Source of the DNA: Nitrosomonas sp.
GTDB lineage: Bacteria; Pseudomonadota; Gammaproteobacteria; Burkholderiales; Nitrosomonadaceae
DNA: 8,865 nt
Assembly (NCBI GenBank): GCA_029881855.1
Contig: JAOULU010000051.1
Span: forward strand, 1-8,865
Reading direction: 5' to 3'
Positions 1-7,135 of this stretch are shown here, one piece after another (position 1 is the stretch's first letter; each line of letters begins with the position of its first letter). Under the pieces are notes generated by a model that was not told where the DNA came from, did not search any database, and worked only from the letters and a program-made list of their open reading frames with translations. Position numbers and translations under genes: made by a program.

Positions 1-1
1 G

Positions 2-697
2 TTGGAGCATATCCAAACTATTCGAATAGGCACTAAGTCATTGAGTTTCTGGCCGCAGCGTTATGTTAATGATGCGGACTCTGATGAATTATTAATGTTG
101 TTTGAAAGACTTGTTAAAGCAGGAAAGCATGTGGCGATCATGGCGCATTTCAACCACTGGGGTGAAATGATTACGCCGGTTGCTCAAGAAGCGATACGCC
201 GTTTGCGTGCTACGGGTGTCGTTATACGTACTCAGTCTCCTTTACTTAATCATATTAATAATGATGTGGATGTTTGGGTGCAAATGTGGCGTGAGCAAGT
301 CCGTTTGGGCATGGTGCCCTATTATATGTTTGTAGAACGTGATACTGGTGCGCGTCGTTACTTTGAAGTGCCGCTGGCACGTGCATGGGAAGTCTATCGA
401 CTGGCTATACAGCAAATATCTGGCCTTGGTCGAACAGCGCGAGGGCCATCTATGAGTACTGGGCCAGGTAAAATAGAAATCCATGGTGTGACAGAGATTA
501 ATGGCGAGAAAGTTTTCGTGTTGCGGTTTATTCAAGCACGTAATCCAAATTGGGTGCAGCAACCATTTTTCGCAAAATTTGATCCTGATGCAACATGGTT
601 AGACCAGCTTAAACCAGCTTTTGGAGAAGAAAAATTCTTTTTTCAAGATGAGTATGATGCTATGTGTAAAAAAGAAATAAGCCCGCGAGCTTATTAG
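2..697 (+). CDS. KamA-family radical SAM protein (lysine 2,3-aminomutase-like), C-terminal part, 5' end outside window
   Basis: This is the C-terminal 231 residues of a larger enzyme. The frame is open to the left edge, and the TTG at position 2 is probably an internal leucine codon rather than a start. Residues 7-12 (IRIGTK), an H-x-N-H stretch near 49-52, the segment SPLLNHINND at 79-88 and PYYMF at 106-110 follow the pattern of the lysine 2,3-aminomutase/EpmB family ('...LRIHTR...THxNHP...Q..LLKGVND...PYYL'). Family members use a 4Fe-4S cluster, S-adenosylmethionine and usually PLP to move an amino group on lysine or related substrates. The radical SAM CxxxCxxC motif would lie upstream of the window, so it cannot be checked. 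The PLP-lysine loop, PGGGGK in clostridial aminomutase, appears here as TGPGK with K157, so PLP binding is plausible but the loop is altered. A C-terminal extension of about 70 residues follows. The substrate is unknown. The gene ends 309 bp before the next one and is not part of the secretion operon. Confidence 0.85.
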   Translation: MEHIQTIRIGTKSLSFWPQRYVNDADSDELLMLFERLVKAGKHVAIMAHFNHWGEMITPVAQEAIRRLRATGVVIRTQSPLLNHINNDVDVWVQMWREQVRLGMVPYYMFVERDTGARRYFEVPLARAWEVYRLAIQQISGLGRTARGPSMSTGPGKIEIHGVTEINGEKVFVLRFIQARNPNWVQQPFFAKFDPDATWLDQLKPAFGEEKFFFQDEYDAMCKKEISPRAY

Positions 698-911
698 GGT
701 GTTGATCAACTAATACATTAAAGCCTTGTCTCGACATATATTAAAATCAAATGATATTACTTAAGGCTCGGCAAGTGGCACACAGTACCGCAGCACTAAA
801 TCAGGGTTTTGCTGTGATAAAAGTCATTTTTATTTTTTGATATTTAGGGCATTCTGAACGCAGTAGGCATTAATAAGTATTTATTTGTATGTGATATTAA
901 TTTTTCGTGCG

Positions 912-930
912 AAGGAGTATATCTCCTTTT
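912..930 (+). terminator. Weak hairpin with short T tail, possible terminator
   Basis: AAGGAG (912-917) pairs with CTCCTT (923-928) around a TATAT loop, and two more T residues follow. The stem is only 6 bp and the T tail is short. It could end the radical SAM transcript or simply be a small inverted repeat. It lies upstream of the TATAAT box that probably drives the next gene, which fits a boundary role. Confidence 0.2.
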
Positions 931-937
931 ATGATAC

Positions 938-966
938 GTGAAGTTCTGATTGTCATCATTTATAAT
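938..966 (+). promoter_or_regulatory. Candidate sigma70-type promoter for the zinc metallopeptidase gene
   Basis: A perfect -10 hexamer TATAAT sits at 961-966, which would place transcription start near 973, about 34 nt before the ATG at 1007. The -35 position at 17-bp spacing reads GTGAAG (938-943), only a 3/6 match, and there is no extended -10 TG. In AT-rich DNA a TATAAT can occur by chance, so this rests mainly on its placement. Confidence 0.3.
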
Positions 967-1006
967 AAGTTACTTCTTTGTATAGAAACGGAATTTAAGC
1001 GTACAA

Positions 1007-1690
1007 ATGATTTACCTGCTATTTGTAATTACAATTGTTGCATTGATTTTTGGGCCATCTTATTGGGTTAAGCATACGCTTGAGAAATACAGTTATCCGC
1101 AAGATCGTTATCCCGGTACTGGCGGGGAATTAGCTCGCATTTTATTAGACTGGGCTAATTTACAAAGCGTCAAAGTTGAGGAGACCGAGCAGGGTGATCA
1201 TTATGACCCCATACAGAAAGTAGTCCGTCTGACACCAGATAAATTTAATGGCAAATCACTAACTGCAATTACTGTGGCTGCACATGAGGTTGGCCATGCC
1301 ATACAAGACCGTGATGGTTATTTACCATTAAGGTTACGTACACGATTAGTACGTCTGGCTGCACCAGCGGAGAAATTGGGCGCAGCTATTTTAATGATTG
1401 CGCCACTTATGGTGGTTTTTACACGTGCACCTGTAGTAGGGGTGTTATTTTTTATTGGTGGTTTATTGACATTGGGTGCGGCAACTCTGGTGCATTTGGT
1501 TACACTACCGATGGAGATGCATGCGAGTTTTGCACGCGCATTACCTATGTTAGAGAAGGGTAATTATTTGATTAAAGGGGATGAGCAACATGCACGGCGG
1601 ATTTTGAGGGCGGCAGCTTTGACATATGTTTCGGCTTCGCTAACGACATTACTCAATATTGGTAGATGGTGGGCTATTCTTCGCAGATAA
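1007..1690 (+). CDS. YugP-type neutral zinc metallopeptidase, membrane-bound
   Basis: The 227-aa protein matches the Zn_peptidase_2 (YugP) family in length and layout. It has an N-terminal membrane segment (about 3-19), a soluble catalytic part with HEVGH at 93-97 (zinc ligands H93 and H97, catalytic E94), two central hydrophobic segments (about 124-139 and 142-166), and a last one (about 200-217). The family's third zinc ligand is a glutamate in the LP-x-E motif after the membrane hairpin. Here that is LPME with E170, followed by MHASFARA, the counterpart of the usual 'E-F-x-A-S-x-R-A'. All three ligands appear intact, so the enzyme should be active in the inner membrane. The physiological substrate is not established for this family. 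The start is fixed by an in-frame stop (TAG, 983-985) with no other start between, although the ribosome site is weak. The gene stands alone, with gaps of 309 bp before and 162 bp after. Confidence 0.88.
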   Translation: MIYLLFVITIVALIFGPSYWVKHTLEKYSYPQDRYPGTGGELARILLDWANLQSVKVEETEQGDHYDPIQKVVRLTPDKFNGKSLTAITVAAHEVGHAIQDRDGYLPLRLRTRLVRLAAPAEKLGAAILMIAPLMVVFTRAPVVGVLFFIGGLLTLGAATLVHLVTLPMEMHASFARALPMLEKGNYLIKGDEQHARRILRAAALTYVSASLTTLLNIGRWWAILRR

Positions 1691-1737
1691 ATATTTTGAT
1701 GGTTGTGATGTTTTGTGGATATTTGTTTATTATATCA

Positions 1738-1799
1738 GTGACATATTAATATAAATATGTTAATAGTCTCGTTTTTTATAAAATTGTAGCCTCTATAGT
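1738..1799 (+). promoter_or_regulatory. Candidate promoter region of the secretion operon
   Basis: The 162-bp gap before gspG is the only sizeable non-coding stretch ahead of the eight-gene operon, so its promoter should lie here. Two weak options are visible. One is GTGACA (1738-1743, 5/6 to -35) with AATAGT at 1762-1767 (4/6 to -10, 18-bp spacing). The other is TATAGT at 1794-1799 (5/6 to -10), which has no good -35. Neither is strong enough to choose between them from sequence alone. Confidence 0.3.
1741..1760. repeat. 20-bp imperfect-spaced dyad (7-bp arms, 6-bp centre)
   Basis: ACATATT (1741-1747) and AATATGT (1754-1760) are exact reverse complements around an AATATA centre. The dyad lies within the promoter-like zone upstream of gspG and overlaps the spacer of the GTGACA-based promoter candidate, so it could be an operator for a dimeric regulator. 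The very AT-rich context makes a chance match quite possible. Confidence 0.3.
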
Positions 1800-1834
1800 A
1801 TTTAGAGAATATTTAATAGTTTTCTTGTCAATAA

Positions 1835-1844
1835 AGAGGAAGAG
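1835..1844 (+). promoter_or_regulatory. Ribosome binding site of gspG
   Basis: AGAGGAAGAG is a purine-rich Shine-Dalgarno-like stretch 8 to 12 nt before the ATG at 1853. It supports that start as the first of the operon. Confidence 0.5.
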
Positions 1845-1852
1845 AACAAAAG

Positions 1853-2287
1853 ATGAATCAATTGGTTAAGCGGCACCCGAAGCGTGCTGTGTATGGATTT
1901 ACGTTGCTTGAGTTACTGGTTGTTATGGTCATTATTGGATTATTGGCTGCTTATGTTGGACCTAGATATTTTTCGCAAGTAGGCAGATCAGAAATTAAAA
2001 TGGCTGAGGCTCAGATAGGGGCTCTGGAAACAGCGTTACATCAATATCGTTTGGATGTGGGTAGTTACCCAACGACAGAACAAGGATTAGTTGCGTTGGT
2101 AACCAGTGTAAATAATGAGCCAAGATGGCATGGGCCCTACCTTTCAAAGTTGCCACCTCCTGATCCATGGGGACGTCCTTATATTTACAAATATCCCGGT
2201 GACCAATCGGAGTTCGATTTGTTTTCGTTGGGAAAGGATGGTCAGCCTGGTGGTGAGGGTGAGGCAGCGGATATTACCAATTGGTAA
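1853..2287 (+). CDS. gspG: Type II secretion major pseudopilin GspG
   Basis: The 144-aa precursor has a basic leader of 15 residues ending in glycine, then the class III signal G15|FTLLE. Prepilin peptidase should cut after G15 and methylate F16, and E20 is the conserved Glu5 of the mature protein. The hydrophobic alpha-1 helix runs to about residue 38. The C-terminal part has the GspG hallmarks: YPTTEQGLVAL (73-83), a DPWGRPYIY strand region and a Gly/Asp-rich loop (SLGKDGQPGGEGEAADI) that matches the calcium-binding loop of major pseudopilins. This separates it from type IVa pilins, which end in a disulphide-closed loop. The protein should form the short periplasmic pseudopilus that acts on the secretin. 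It is the first gene of the operon, 9 nt before gspF. No minor pseudopilin gene (H, I, J, K) follows in the window. Confidence 0.95.
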   Translation: MNQLVKRHPKRAVYGFTLLELLVVMVIIGLLAAYVGPRYFSQVGRSEIKMAEAQIGALETALHQYRLDVGSYPTTEQGLVALVTSVNNEPRWHGPYLSKLPPPDPWGRPYIYKYPGDQSEFDLFSLGKDGQPGGEGEAADITNW

Positions 2288-2296
2288 GCAATAGCT

Positions 2297-3481
2297 ATGC
2301 GCTTTGAAGTAAAAGCTGTGTTGACAGGAAAGGGTACTGTACGCCTGGAACTGGAGGCAAATAATGAGGAAGAAGCACGACGCCAAGTCGCTGAGCAAGG
2401 CGGTATGGTTCTGAGTATACAGAAAAGTTTTGTGGGTTTTTCATTCAAATCTAAAACACATTTCCCTTTGGTGCATTTTAGCCAAGAATTGCTTTCACTT
2501 TCAACGGCTGGTCTTAGCTTGGTCGAAAGCATTGAGACCTTAGTTGATAAGGAGCAAGATTCAGGTAATCGTAGAATCATTCAAGATTTGCTTGCAAGAC
2601 TCTATGAAGGTGTAACATTTTCACGTGCATTGGAAGATTATCCCGAAGCATTTCCGACATTATATGTTGCAACGATTCGTGCTAGTGAGCGTACTGGCGA
2701 TTTGCCTGAAGCACTAACAAGATTTATTACTTATCAGACACAAATGGATTTTGTGCGTAAGAAATTGGTTGGTGCTTCAATTTATCCAATACTGTTGCTG
2801 GTGGTTGGATTACTGGTATCTATATTCTTGCTGGTATTTGTGGTCCCCAAATTTAGTGCAATTTACGATGATGTTGGGGCTGACTTACCCTGGCTTTCCG
2901 TCATGCTGATTAAATGGGGGCAATTTGTCCATGAACGAGGCGGAGAATTGGCCATTATGGCATTAGCATTAATTGCAGGTATGTTTTATGCGGTTACTCG
3001 CTCAGCATTTCGTGCTTATGTACTGCAACTATTGTGGCGAATTCCTGCAATTGGTGAGCATATGCGTGTCTATCAGCTTGCTCGTTTCTATAAAACACTA
3101 GGTATGTTATTGCGTGGTGGAATTCCGGTTACTCAAGCTCTAGAAATGGTTAGCGGGTTACTGCAGTCGCATTTTCGACCTAAGGTTGGGGCCGCCGCGC
3201 TACACATTCGTGAAGGTAAAACCATATCCAGTGCGATGGAAATGGAAGGTCTGACTACTGCAGTAGGTAACCGTATGTTACGTGTTGGCGAAAGAACGGG
3301 TCAGATGGGGGACATGATGGAGCGAATTGGTAATTTCCATGATGAAGAAATTGCACGTTGGGTAGAATGGACAACCAAACTCATTGAGCCGATATTGATG
3401 GCTGTGATTGGCGTGGTCATTGGTGGCATTATTATCCTCATGTATATGCCCATTTTTGATTTGGCGGGAAGTATCAATTGA
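2297..3481 (+). CDS. gspF: Type II secretion inner-membrane platform protein GspF
   Basis: The 394-aa protein has the usual GspF length. It has an N-terminal region starting MRFEVKAV (the short form of the family's start) and two T2SSF domains at about 60-182 and 262-384. Each domain carries the repeat motif: SERTGDL at 130-136 and GERTGQM at 331-337. Hydrophobic membrane segments lie near 161-183, 217-235 and 364-386. GspF is the polytopic inner-membrane protein that GspE contacts to add pseudopilin subunits. The ATG lies 9 nt after the gspG stop and has little Shine-Dalgarno sequence, so translation is probably coupled to gspG. The 3' end overlaps gspE by 4 nt. Confidence 0.95.
   Translation: MRFEVKAVLTGKGTVRLELEANNEEEARRQVAEQGGMVLSIQKSFVGFSFKSKTHFPLVHFSQELLSLSTAGLSLVESIETLVDKEQDSGNRRIIQDLLARLYEGVTFSRALEDYPEAFPTLYVATIRASERTGDLPEALTRFITYQTQMDFVRKKLVGASIYPILLLVVGLLVSIFLLVFVVPKFSAIYDDVGADLPWLSVMLIKWGQFVHERGGELAIMALALIAGMFYAVTRSAFRAYVLQLLWRIPAIGEHMRVYQLARFYKTLGMLLRGGIPVTQALEMVSGLLQSHFRPKVGAAALHIREGKTISSAMEMEGLTTAVGNRMLRVGERTGQMGDMMERIGNFHDEEIARWVEWTTKLIEPILMAVIGVVIGGIIILMYMPIFDLAGSIN
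3466..3470 (+). promoter_or_regulatory. Ribosome binding site supporting the TTG start of gspE
   Basis: GGGAA lies 7 nt before the TTG at 3478, inside the end of gspF. The next in-frame ATG (3523) has no comparable purine stretch ahead of it, so this site favours the TTG start. Confidence 0.45.
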
Positions 3482-5169
3482 TTGAATTATCTGAACAATC
3501 CGAAAAAAAATTGCCGCTTGATATGTATCGTCTAAGTGATGTACGACAAGAAGCGGTGAAACAGGGTGTTGCTGTCATACAATTACTAGAAGAATCGTAT
3601 GGTTACACGCCGCATGAAATTATCCGAGAGTTAGGACAGTTGATGCACATTCCTGTGTTGGAAATGAAAACTGTCCATACTTTGAAGCCAGCATTTGAGC
3701 TGTTGCCGTTTTCTGAGGCCGCTTTGCATGAATGTGTATTATTCCAGAAAGGAACGGATTACTTGTTGGCTATTAGTGATCCTTTTTCGTCTAAATTACG
3801 TGCTTGGGCGGAAGAACGTTTTGAGATGGGACTGGAATGGTATTTGATGCATCCGGCCGATCTATCTGCCTACCTTACCCAACAAGAAAAAACAATGCGC
3901 GCAATGGATAACGTATTGCCTGCTATTGGGCTTGATGATATTCAAAGTGGTATTGAGGATTTGTCATTAAAGACCATTAATGAAGGTACTAGCCAGGTTG
4001 TGCGCCTTGTTCATTCTACGTTATATGATGCACATAAGTCCCAGGCCAGTGATATTCATTTGGAAATGGTGGCGGGCGCACTTTCAATAAAATACCGTAT
4101 TGATGGTGTTCTTACTTCGGTGGGTGTTATGCAGGGTGCAGACCTAGCAGAACAAGTGATTTCTCGGATTAAAGTTATGTCTGAGTTGGATATTGCAGAG
4201 CGTCGTGTACCACAAGATGGGCGTTTTAAAATATCCATACAAGGGCGAGAAATTGATTTCCGTGTTTCCATTATGCCAAGCATTTTTGGCGAAGACGCTG
4301 TACTGCGTATTCTTGATCGGCAAGCGCTTTCTGATCATGTCGAGGGCTTAACCCTTAATCAACTGGGCTTTAATGAGACCGCGATTGCAACCATACGTCG
4401 CTTGAGTTCAGAACCTTATGGCATGTTATTGGTAACTGGCCCAACTGGTAGCGGTAAGACAACATCGCTGTATGCCGCTATTTCTGAAGTCAATAAAGGC
4501 AACGATAAAATTATTACTATTGAAGACCCTATTGAATATCAGTTGTCAGGCGTTTTACAGATACCTGTCAATGAGAAGAAAGGTTTAACTTTTGCACGTG
4601 GTTTGCGTTCGATATTACGTCATGATCCCGACAAAATCATGGTGGGAGAGATTCGTGATGCTGAGACGGCACAGATCGCTATACAAGCGGCCCTAACAGG
4701 TCATCTGGTATTTACCACCGTACATGCGAACAATGTATTTGATGTGATTGGTCGTTTTGCGCATATGGGGGTTGATCCTTATAGCTTTGTCTCAGCATTA
4801 AATGGTATTGCGGCACAAAGATTGGTTCGTCTGTTGTGTTCACATTGTACGGTGGAAGAGCGTCCTGACGATCAAACAATTATTGATTCAGGTATTCAAA
4901 TAGCAGAAGCCGGGAATTTTAAGTTTCGTGTTGGTAAAGGATGTGGCCAATGTCGTGGCAGTGGTTATCGTGGACGAAATGCGATTGCTGAGATATTGAT
5001 TTTGAATGATGAAATCCGCGAATTAATTGTGGCACAAGAGCCCATACGCCGCATCAAAGAGGCGGCAAAAAACAATGGCACACATTTCTTACGAGAGGGT
5101 GCCCTGGATATGGTTAAAGCAGGACTAACCAGCTTAGAGGAGGCCAATCGTGTCACGATTGTGGCGTGA
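3478..5169 (+). CDS. gspE: Type II secretion assembly ATPase GspE
   Basis: The 563-aa protein is a GspE/PilB-class secretion ATPase. An N-terminal MshEN-like domain (about 20-140) precedes the motor. The motor contains Walker A GPTGSGKT (321-328), the Asp box IEDPIEY (348-354), Walker B KIMVGEIRD (386-394) and the His box TTVHANN (413-419). The C-terminal metal-binding loop keeps both cysteine pairs, C454-x-x-C457 and C489-x-x-C492, which bind zinc in GspE/PilB ATPases. The hexamer should work at the cytoplasmic face of the inner membrane, driving pseudopilus assembly through GspF. The start is TTG, overlapping the gspF stop as TTGA. The alternative is ATG at 3523, which would remove 15 residues. 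The 3' end overlaps the next gene by 20 nt. There is no PilT-like retraction ATPase in the window, as expected for a T2SS. Confidence 0.95.
   Translation: MIELSEQSEKKLPLDMYRLSDVRQEAVKQGVAVIQLLEESYGYTPHEIIRELGQLMHIPVLEMKTVHTLKPAFELLPFSEAALHECVLFQKGTDYLLAISDPFSSKLRAWAEERFEMGLEWYLMHPADLSAYLTQQEKTMRAMDNVLPAIGLDDIQSGIEDLSLKTINEGTSQVVRLVHSTLYDAHKSQASDIHLEMVAGALSIKYRIDGVLTSVGVMQGADLAEQVISRIKVMSELDIAERRVPQDGRFKISIQGREIDFRVSIMPSIFGEDAVLRILDRQALSDHVEGLTLNQLGFNETAIATIRRLSSEPYGMLLVTGPTGSGKTTSLYAAISEVNKGNDKIITIEDPIEYQLSGVLQIPVNEKKGLTFARGLRSILRHDPDKIMVGEIRDAETAQIAIQAALTGHLVFTTVHANNVFDVIGRFAHMGVDPYSFVSALNGIAAQRLVRLLCSHCTVEERPDDQTIIDSGIQIAEAGNFKFRVGKGCGQCRGSGYRGRNAIAEILILNDEIRELIVAQEPIRRIKEAAKNNGTHFLREGALDMVKAGLTSLEEANRVTIVA
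5137..5143 (+). promoter_or_regulatory. Strong ribosome binding site deciding a GTG start
   Basis: GAGGAGG lies within the end of gspE, 6 nt before the GTG at 5150. It is the best Shine-Dalgarno sequence in the operon and sets the start of the next gene inside gspE. Confidence 0.7.
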
Positions 5170-6001
5170 TCAAATCCAGATATTTTTTGCTCCAGGGCGC
5201 ATTGATTTTGTGCGCTCATCTCGCGGCCTCAAACCGGTTCAGGCACCTAGAGTAACCAAACTATGTGGCAGCCATAATACTAATCCGCCTCCCAATCAAC
5301 CTATTTGGGAGCAGCCTATGCGGCAACTCGAGCAAATGTTACAAGATGCTGCTGGTGCTGCGTTGACAATTACCCTTTCTAATCATTTTGTGCGTTACGT
5401 TACGTTACCGCCGCAGGCAGAAATTACCACACCTGACGAAATCAATGTCTATGCTGCTTTTCGTATGCGAGAGATTTACGCGGAACGGGTGGATGCTTGG
5501 GCACTTAGTGTGAGTGCATGGAATCCACTTGAAGGTGCAATTTGTGCTGCAATGTCGCGCGACTTATTAGAGGAGTTTGAAGCTGTAGCTGCCAAGTATA
5601 AAGTTAAATTGCAAGGTGTAGAGCCATATTTTGCATCGGTGTATGATCGTTGGTATAAGACATTGCAGAGTAATACTCAATTATGTTTTGTTTTAGTAGA
5701 AAGTGGACGTATTTGCATTGCTTTACTAGATAATGGAATTTGGCAAAGTGTTCGTAATCAACATGTTTTGCATGATATCAAGAACGAATTATTTGTTGCG
5801 ATAGATCAGGAGATCATTTTATCCGGAAATAAAGAAACACCTCAGAAGATTTATTTATTTGCACCAGAGCATCCTGAATTGGTTCTACCTGAAAATTGTG
5901 GCTGGCATGTTGTTTCATTGCAGACAGCGCAGATTCCAATATTGCCGCACTATCCATCTGCTATTGACGGTCAGACAGAGACAAACGAATGCGTCGCTTA
6001 A
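5150..6001 (+). CDS. PilM/GspL-cytoplasmic-domain-like protein (degenerate actin-like), soluble
   Basis: This 283-aa protein has no signal peptide or membrane segment. Its position directly after gspE and before PilN-, PilO- and PilP-like genes is that of PilM, the counterpart of the cytoplasmic half of GspL. The central part supports this: LSNHFVRYVTLP (76-87), a helix with AAFRMREIYAERVDAW (102-117), then a C-A-x-S/D-x-x-L-L element (132-140) and a helix leading to GVEPYFASVYDRW (156-168), which resembles GspL/PilM-type proteins. The expected nucleotide signatures of the actin fold are poor: the first strand pair (IFFAPGRIDFV, 11-21) and the second (CFVLVESGRICIALL, 179-193) lack the conserved Asp-Gly patterns. 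It is therefore probably a structural partner of GspE rather than an ATP-binding protein. The GTG start is fixed by GAGGAGG 6 nt upstream. The gene overlaps gspE by 20 nt and the next gene by 13 nt. The assignment rests more on context than on motifs. Confidence 0.72.
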   Translation: MSRLWRDQIQIFFAPGRIDFVRSSRGLKPVQAPRVTKLCGSHNTNPPPNQPIWEQPMRQLEQMLQDAAGAALTITLSNHFVRYVTLPPQAEITTPDEINVYAAFRMREIYAERVDAWALSVSAWNPLEGAICAAMSRDLLEEFEAVAAKYKVKLQGVEPYFASVYDRWYKTLQSNTQLCFVLVESGRICIALLDNGIWQSVRNQHVLHDIKNELFVAIDQEIILSGNKETPQKIYLFAPEHPELVLPENCGWHVVSLQTAQIPILPHYPSAIDGQTETNECVA

Positions 6002-6543
6002 GATTAAAATTCCCCAATGGTGGGCAGCAAGTACACAGTATTGAATATTTGTTATTACTGTTTGGAATATTAGTTCTTGCGGGAGTATTTTATCAATTTA
6101 AGCAGGTGTCTGAGGAAGCTAATTACTGGACTATACGCGTTGAGCGACTTGAAAAACGGCAACAGCCTAAGGTTACACATCGAACACGTTCATCTTCCCG
6201 AAATAGAGAAAGAGATATTAGTCAGGAGATCCAGAAGGAAATAGTAAAAGCCAATGTGATTTTGGGCCAAATCAATTTACCTTGGGAAGCGTTATTTGAT
6301 GCTATTGAGCATGCATCAAATGAGGATGTGGCATTAATGACATTGCAGCCGAGCGTAGATAGTCAATCATTACGTGTTGGTGGTGAAGCTAGGAACATGT
6401 CTGAGTTGCTTGATTTTGTTGAAGCATTAGAGCGAGATATAATTTTTAAGAATGTGCATTTACTCAATTACAAAATAAAATTGGATAATCCGCATCGCCC
6501 CATTATTTTTCTTCTTACGGCATCATGGATAGAAGTCTCATGA
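5989..6543 (+). CDS. PilN-like inner-membrane alignment protein
   Basis: The 184-aa protein has the bitopic PilN plan: a short basic cytoplasmic tail (1-17), one membrane segment (about 19-36), a charged coiled-coil-like stretch (about 37-92) and a small periplasmic domain. The periplasmic domain begins with LPWEALFDAIE (97-107), a PilN signature ('PW..L...I'), and continues with V-A-L-M-T-L-Q-P, a hydrophobic strand, LLDFVEALE (140-148) and FLLTASW (174-180), as in the ferredoxin-like fold of PilN and the periplasmic half of GspL. It should pair with the PilO/GspM-like protein in the inner membrane and connect to the soluble PilM-like partner. The stretch at 58-75 is unusually basic and Ser/Arg-rich. 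The gene overlaps the previous one by 13 nt and the next by 4 nt (ATGA). From memory, homologues are catalogued as 'secretion system X transmembrane protein 1'. Confidence 0.75.
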   Translation: MRRLRLKFPNGGQQVHSIEYLLLLFGILVLAGVFYQFKQVSEEANYWTIRVERLEKRQQPKVTHRTRSSSRNRERDISQEIQKEIVKANVILGQINLPWEALFDAIEHASNEDVALMTLQPSVDSQSLRVGGEARNMSELLDFVEALERDIIFKNVHLLNYKIKLDNPHRPIIFLLTASWIEVS

Positions 6544-7130
6544 AAACCGAAGTACTTCAGATACAAATTAGTCAATGGCAACAGCAATTGCGTTGGCAGA
6601 TTGCACGGCTTGGCGCTGTTGGAAAAATTGGCGTAGGTTTATTTGTAGTTGCTGGTATATTTTTTCTTGCGGCAGTTTTGCCACAAAAGACAGAACTAGA
6701 AGCATTGAAAGAACGTGCCAATACGTTGCAGTTAAAGCCGCAACAAGCAGCAAGAGCAGCAGGAGAAGCAGAGACAGTTACAAGTAGAAAAATTGGTGGC
6801 GATCAAGCGCTGCAAATCTTTTATGAGTTCTTCCCGCGTATTGATTCGTCGCCTTTTTGGATTCGAGAACTGGTGCGGGTGGCAAAAAAGCAGGGGGTGG
6901 AGGTCAATAGCAGTGATTTTCGCTTATCTATTGACAAAAGTGAGCGCTTGGCACGCTATGAGATGATTCTGCCGATTCGGGGCCGTTATCCACAAATACG
7001 GGCTTTCATTGCTGATGCACTTGAGGCTGTGCCGGCGATGGCTATAACCGGTATGGCAATGAAACGAGAGAACGTGCAATCGACCCAGTTGGAAGTGCGT
7101 CTTGAAATCAGTCTTTATCTGGATGAATAA
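6540..7130 (+). CDS. PilO/GspM-like inner-membrane alignment protein
   Basis: The 196-aa protein has a cytoplasmic N-terminus (1-28), one membrane segment (about 29-47), a helical Ala/Glu-rich linker (50-82) and a periplasmic domain. The periplasmic part has the PilO pattern: F-x-x-F-F-P (94-99), a helix with IRELVRVAKKQGVEVNSSDF (108-127), LPIRGRYPQIRAFIADALE (144-162), and a strand VRLEISLYL (186-194). The 'L-P-x-x-G-x-Y-x-x-I-x-x-F' element is typical of PilO and GspM-like proteins. I chose the ATG at 6540 because it forms an ATGA overlap with the upstream stop and has AGAAG just ahead. An ATG at 6525 would add five residues but has no purine-rich site. It should dimerise with the PilN-like protein. 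From memory, homologues are catalogued as 'secretion system X transmembrane protein 2'. Confidence 0.78.
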   Translation: MKTEVLQIQISQWQQQLRWQIARLGAVGKIGVGLFVVAGIFFLAAVLPQKTELEALKERANTLQLKPQQAARAAGEAETVTSRKIGGDQALQIFYEFFPRIDSSPFWIRELVRVAKKQGVEVNSSDFRLSIDKSERLARYEMILPIRGRYPQIRAFIADALEAVPAMAITGMAMKRENVQSTQLEVRLEISLYLDE

Positions 7131-7135
7131 ATAAG

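Larger units (their letters stand above)
698..1006. other. Intergenic gap between the radical SAM gene and the metallopeptidase gene
   Basis: No convincing gene is present. The gap holds a 10-bp perfect palindrome GTTGATCAAC (701-710) just after the stop codon. A small hairpin CAGCA/TGCTG (791-795 with 810-814) is followed about 14 nt later by a T-rich stretch (827-838). A second hairpin AAGGAG/CTCCTT lies at 912-928, and a perfect TATAAT at 961-966. The region is AT-rich and most plausibly holds the end of the upstream transcript and the promoter of the metallopeptidase gene. Confidence 0.6.

Noticed and set aside
242..562. Minus-strand open frame of about 106 codons opposite the radical SAM gene
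   Set aside because: It lies wholly within a gene with clear family motifs, has no recognisable domain and lacks its own context.
701..710. Perfect palindrome GTTGATCAAC just after the radical SAM stop, considered as an insertion-sequence end or attachment site
   Set aside because: No matching partner copy, target duplication or transposase remnant is visible in the window.
791..838. CAGCA/TGCTG hairpin followed by a T-rich stretch, considered as an intrinsic terminator
   Set aside because: The stem is only 5 bp with a 14-nt loop, and the T run begins well after the stem.
931..1071. A 46-codon open frame starting at ATG 931, 13 nt after an AAGGAG
   Set aside because: The AAGGAG is inside a hairpin and spaced too far, the frame overlaps the metallopeptidase gene out of frame, the peptide looks like random AT-rich coding, and the TATAAT box at 961 would start transcription inside it.
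2242..2580. Minus-strand open frame of about 112 codons opposite gspG/gspF
   Set aside because: It is a shadow of two well-supported genes, with Ser/Arg/Cys-rich composition typical of antisense frames.
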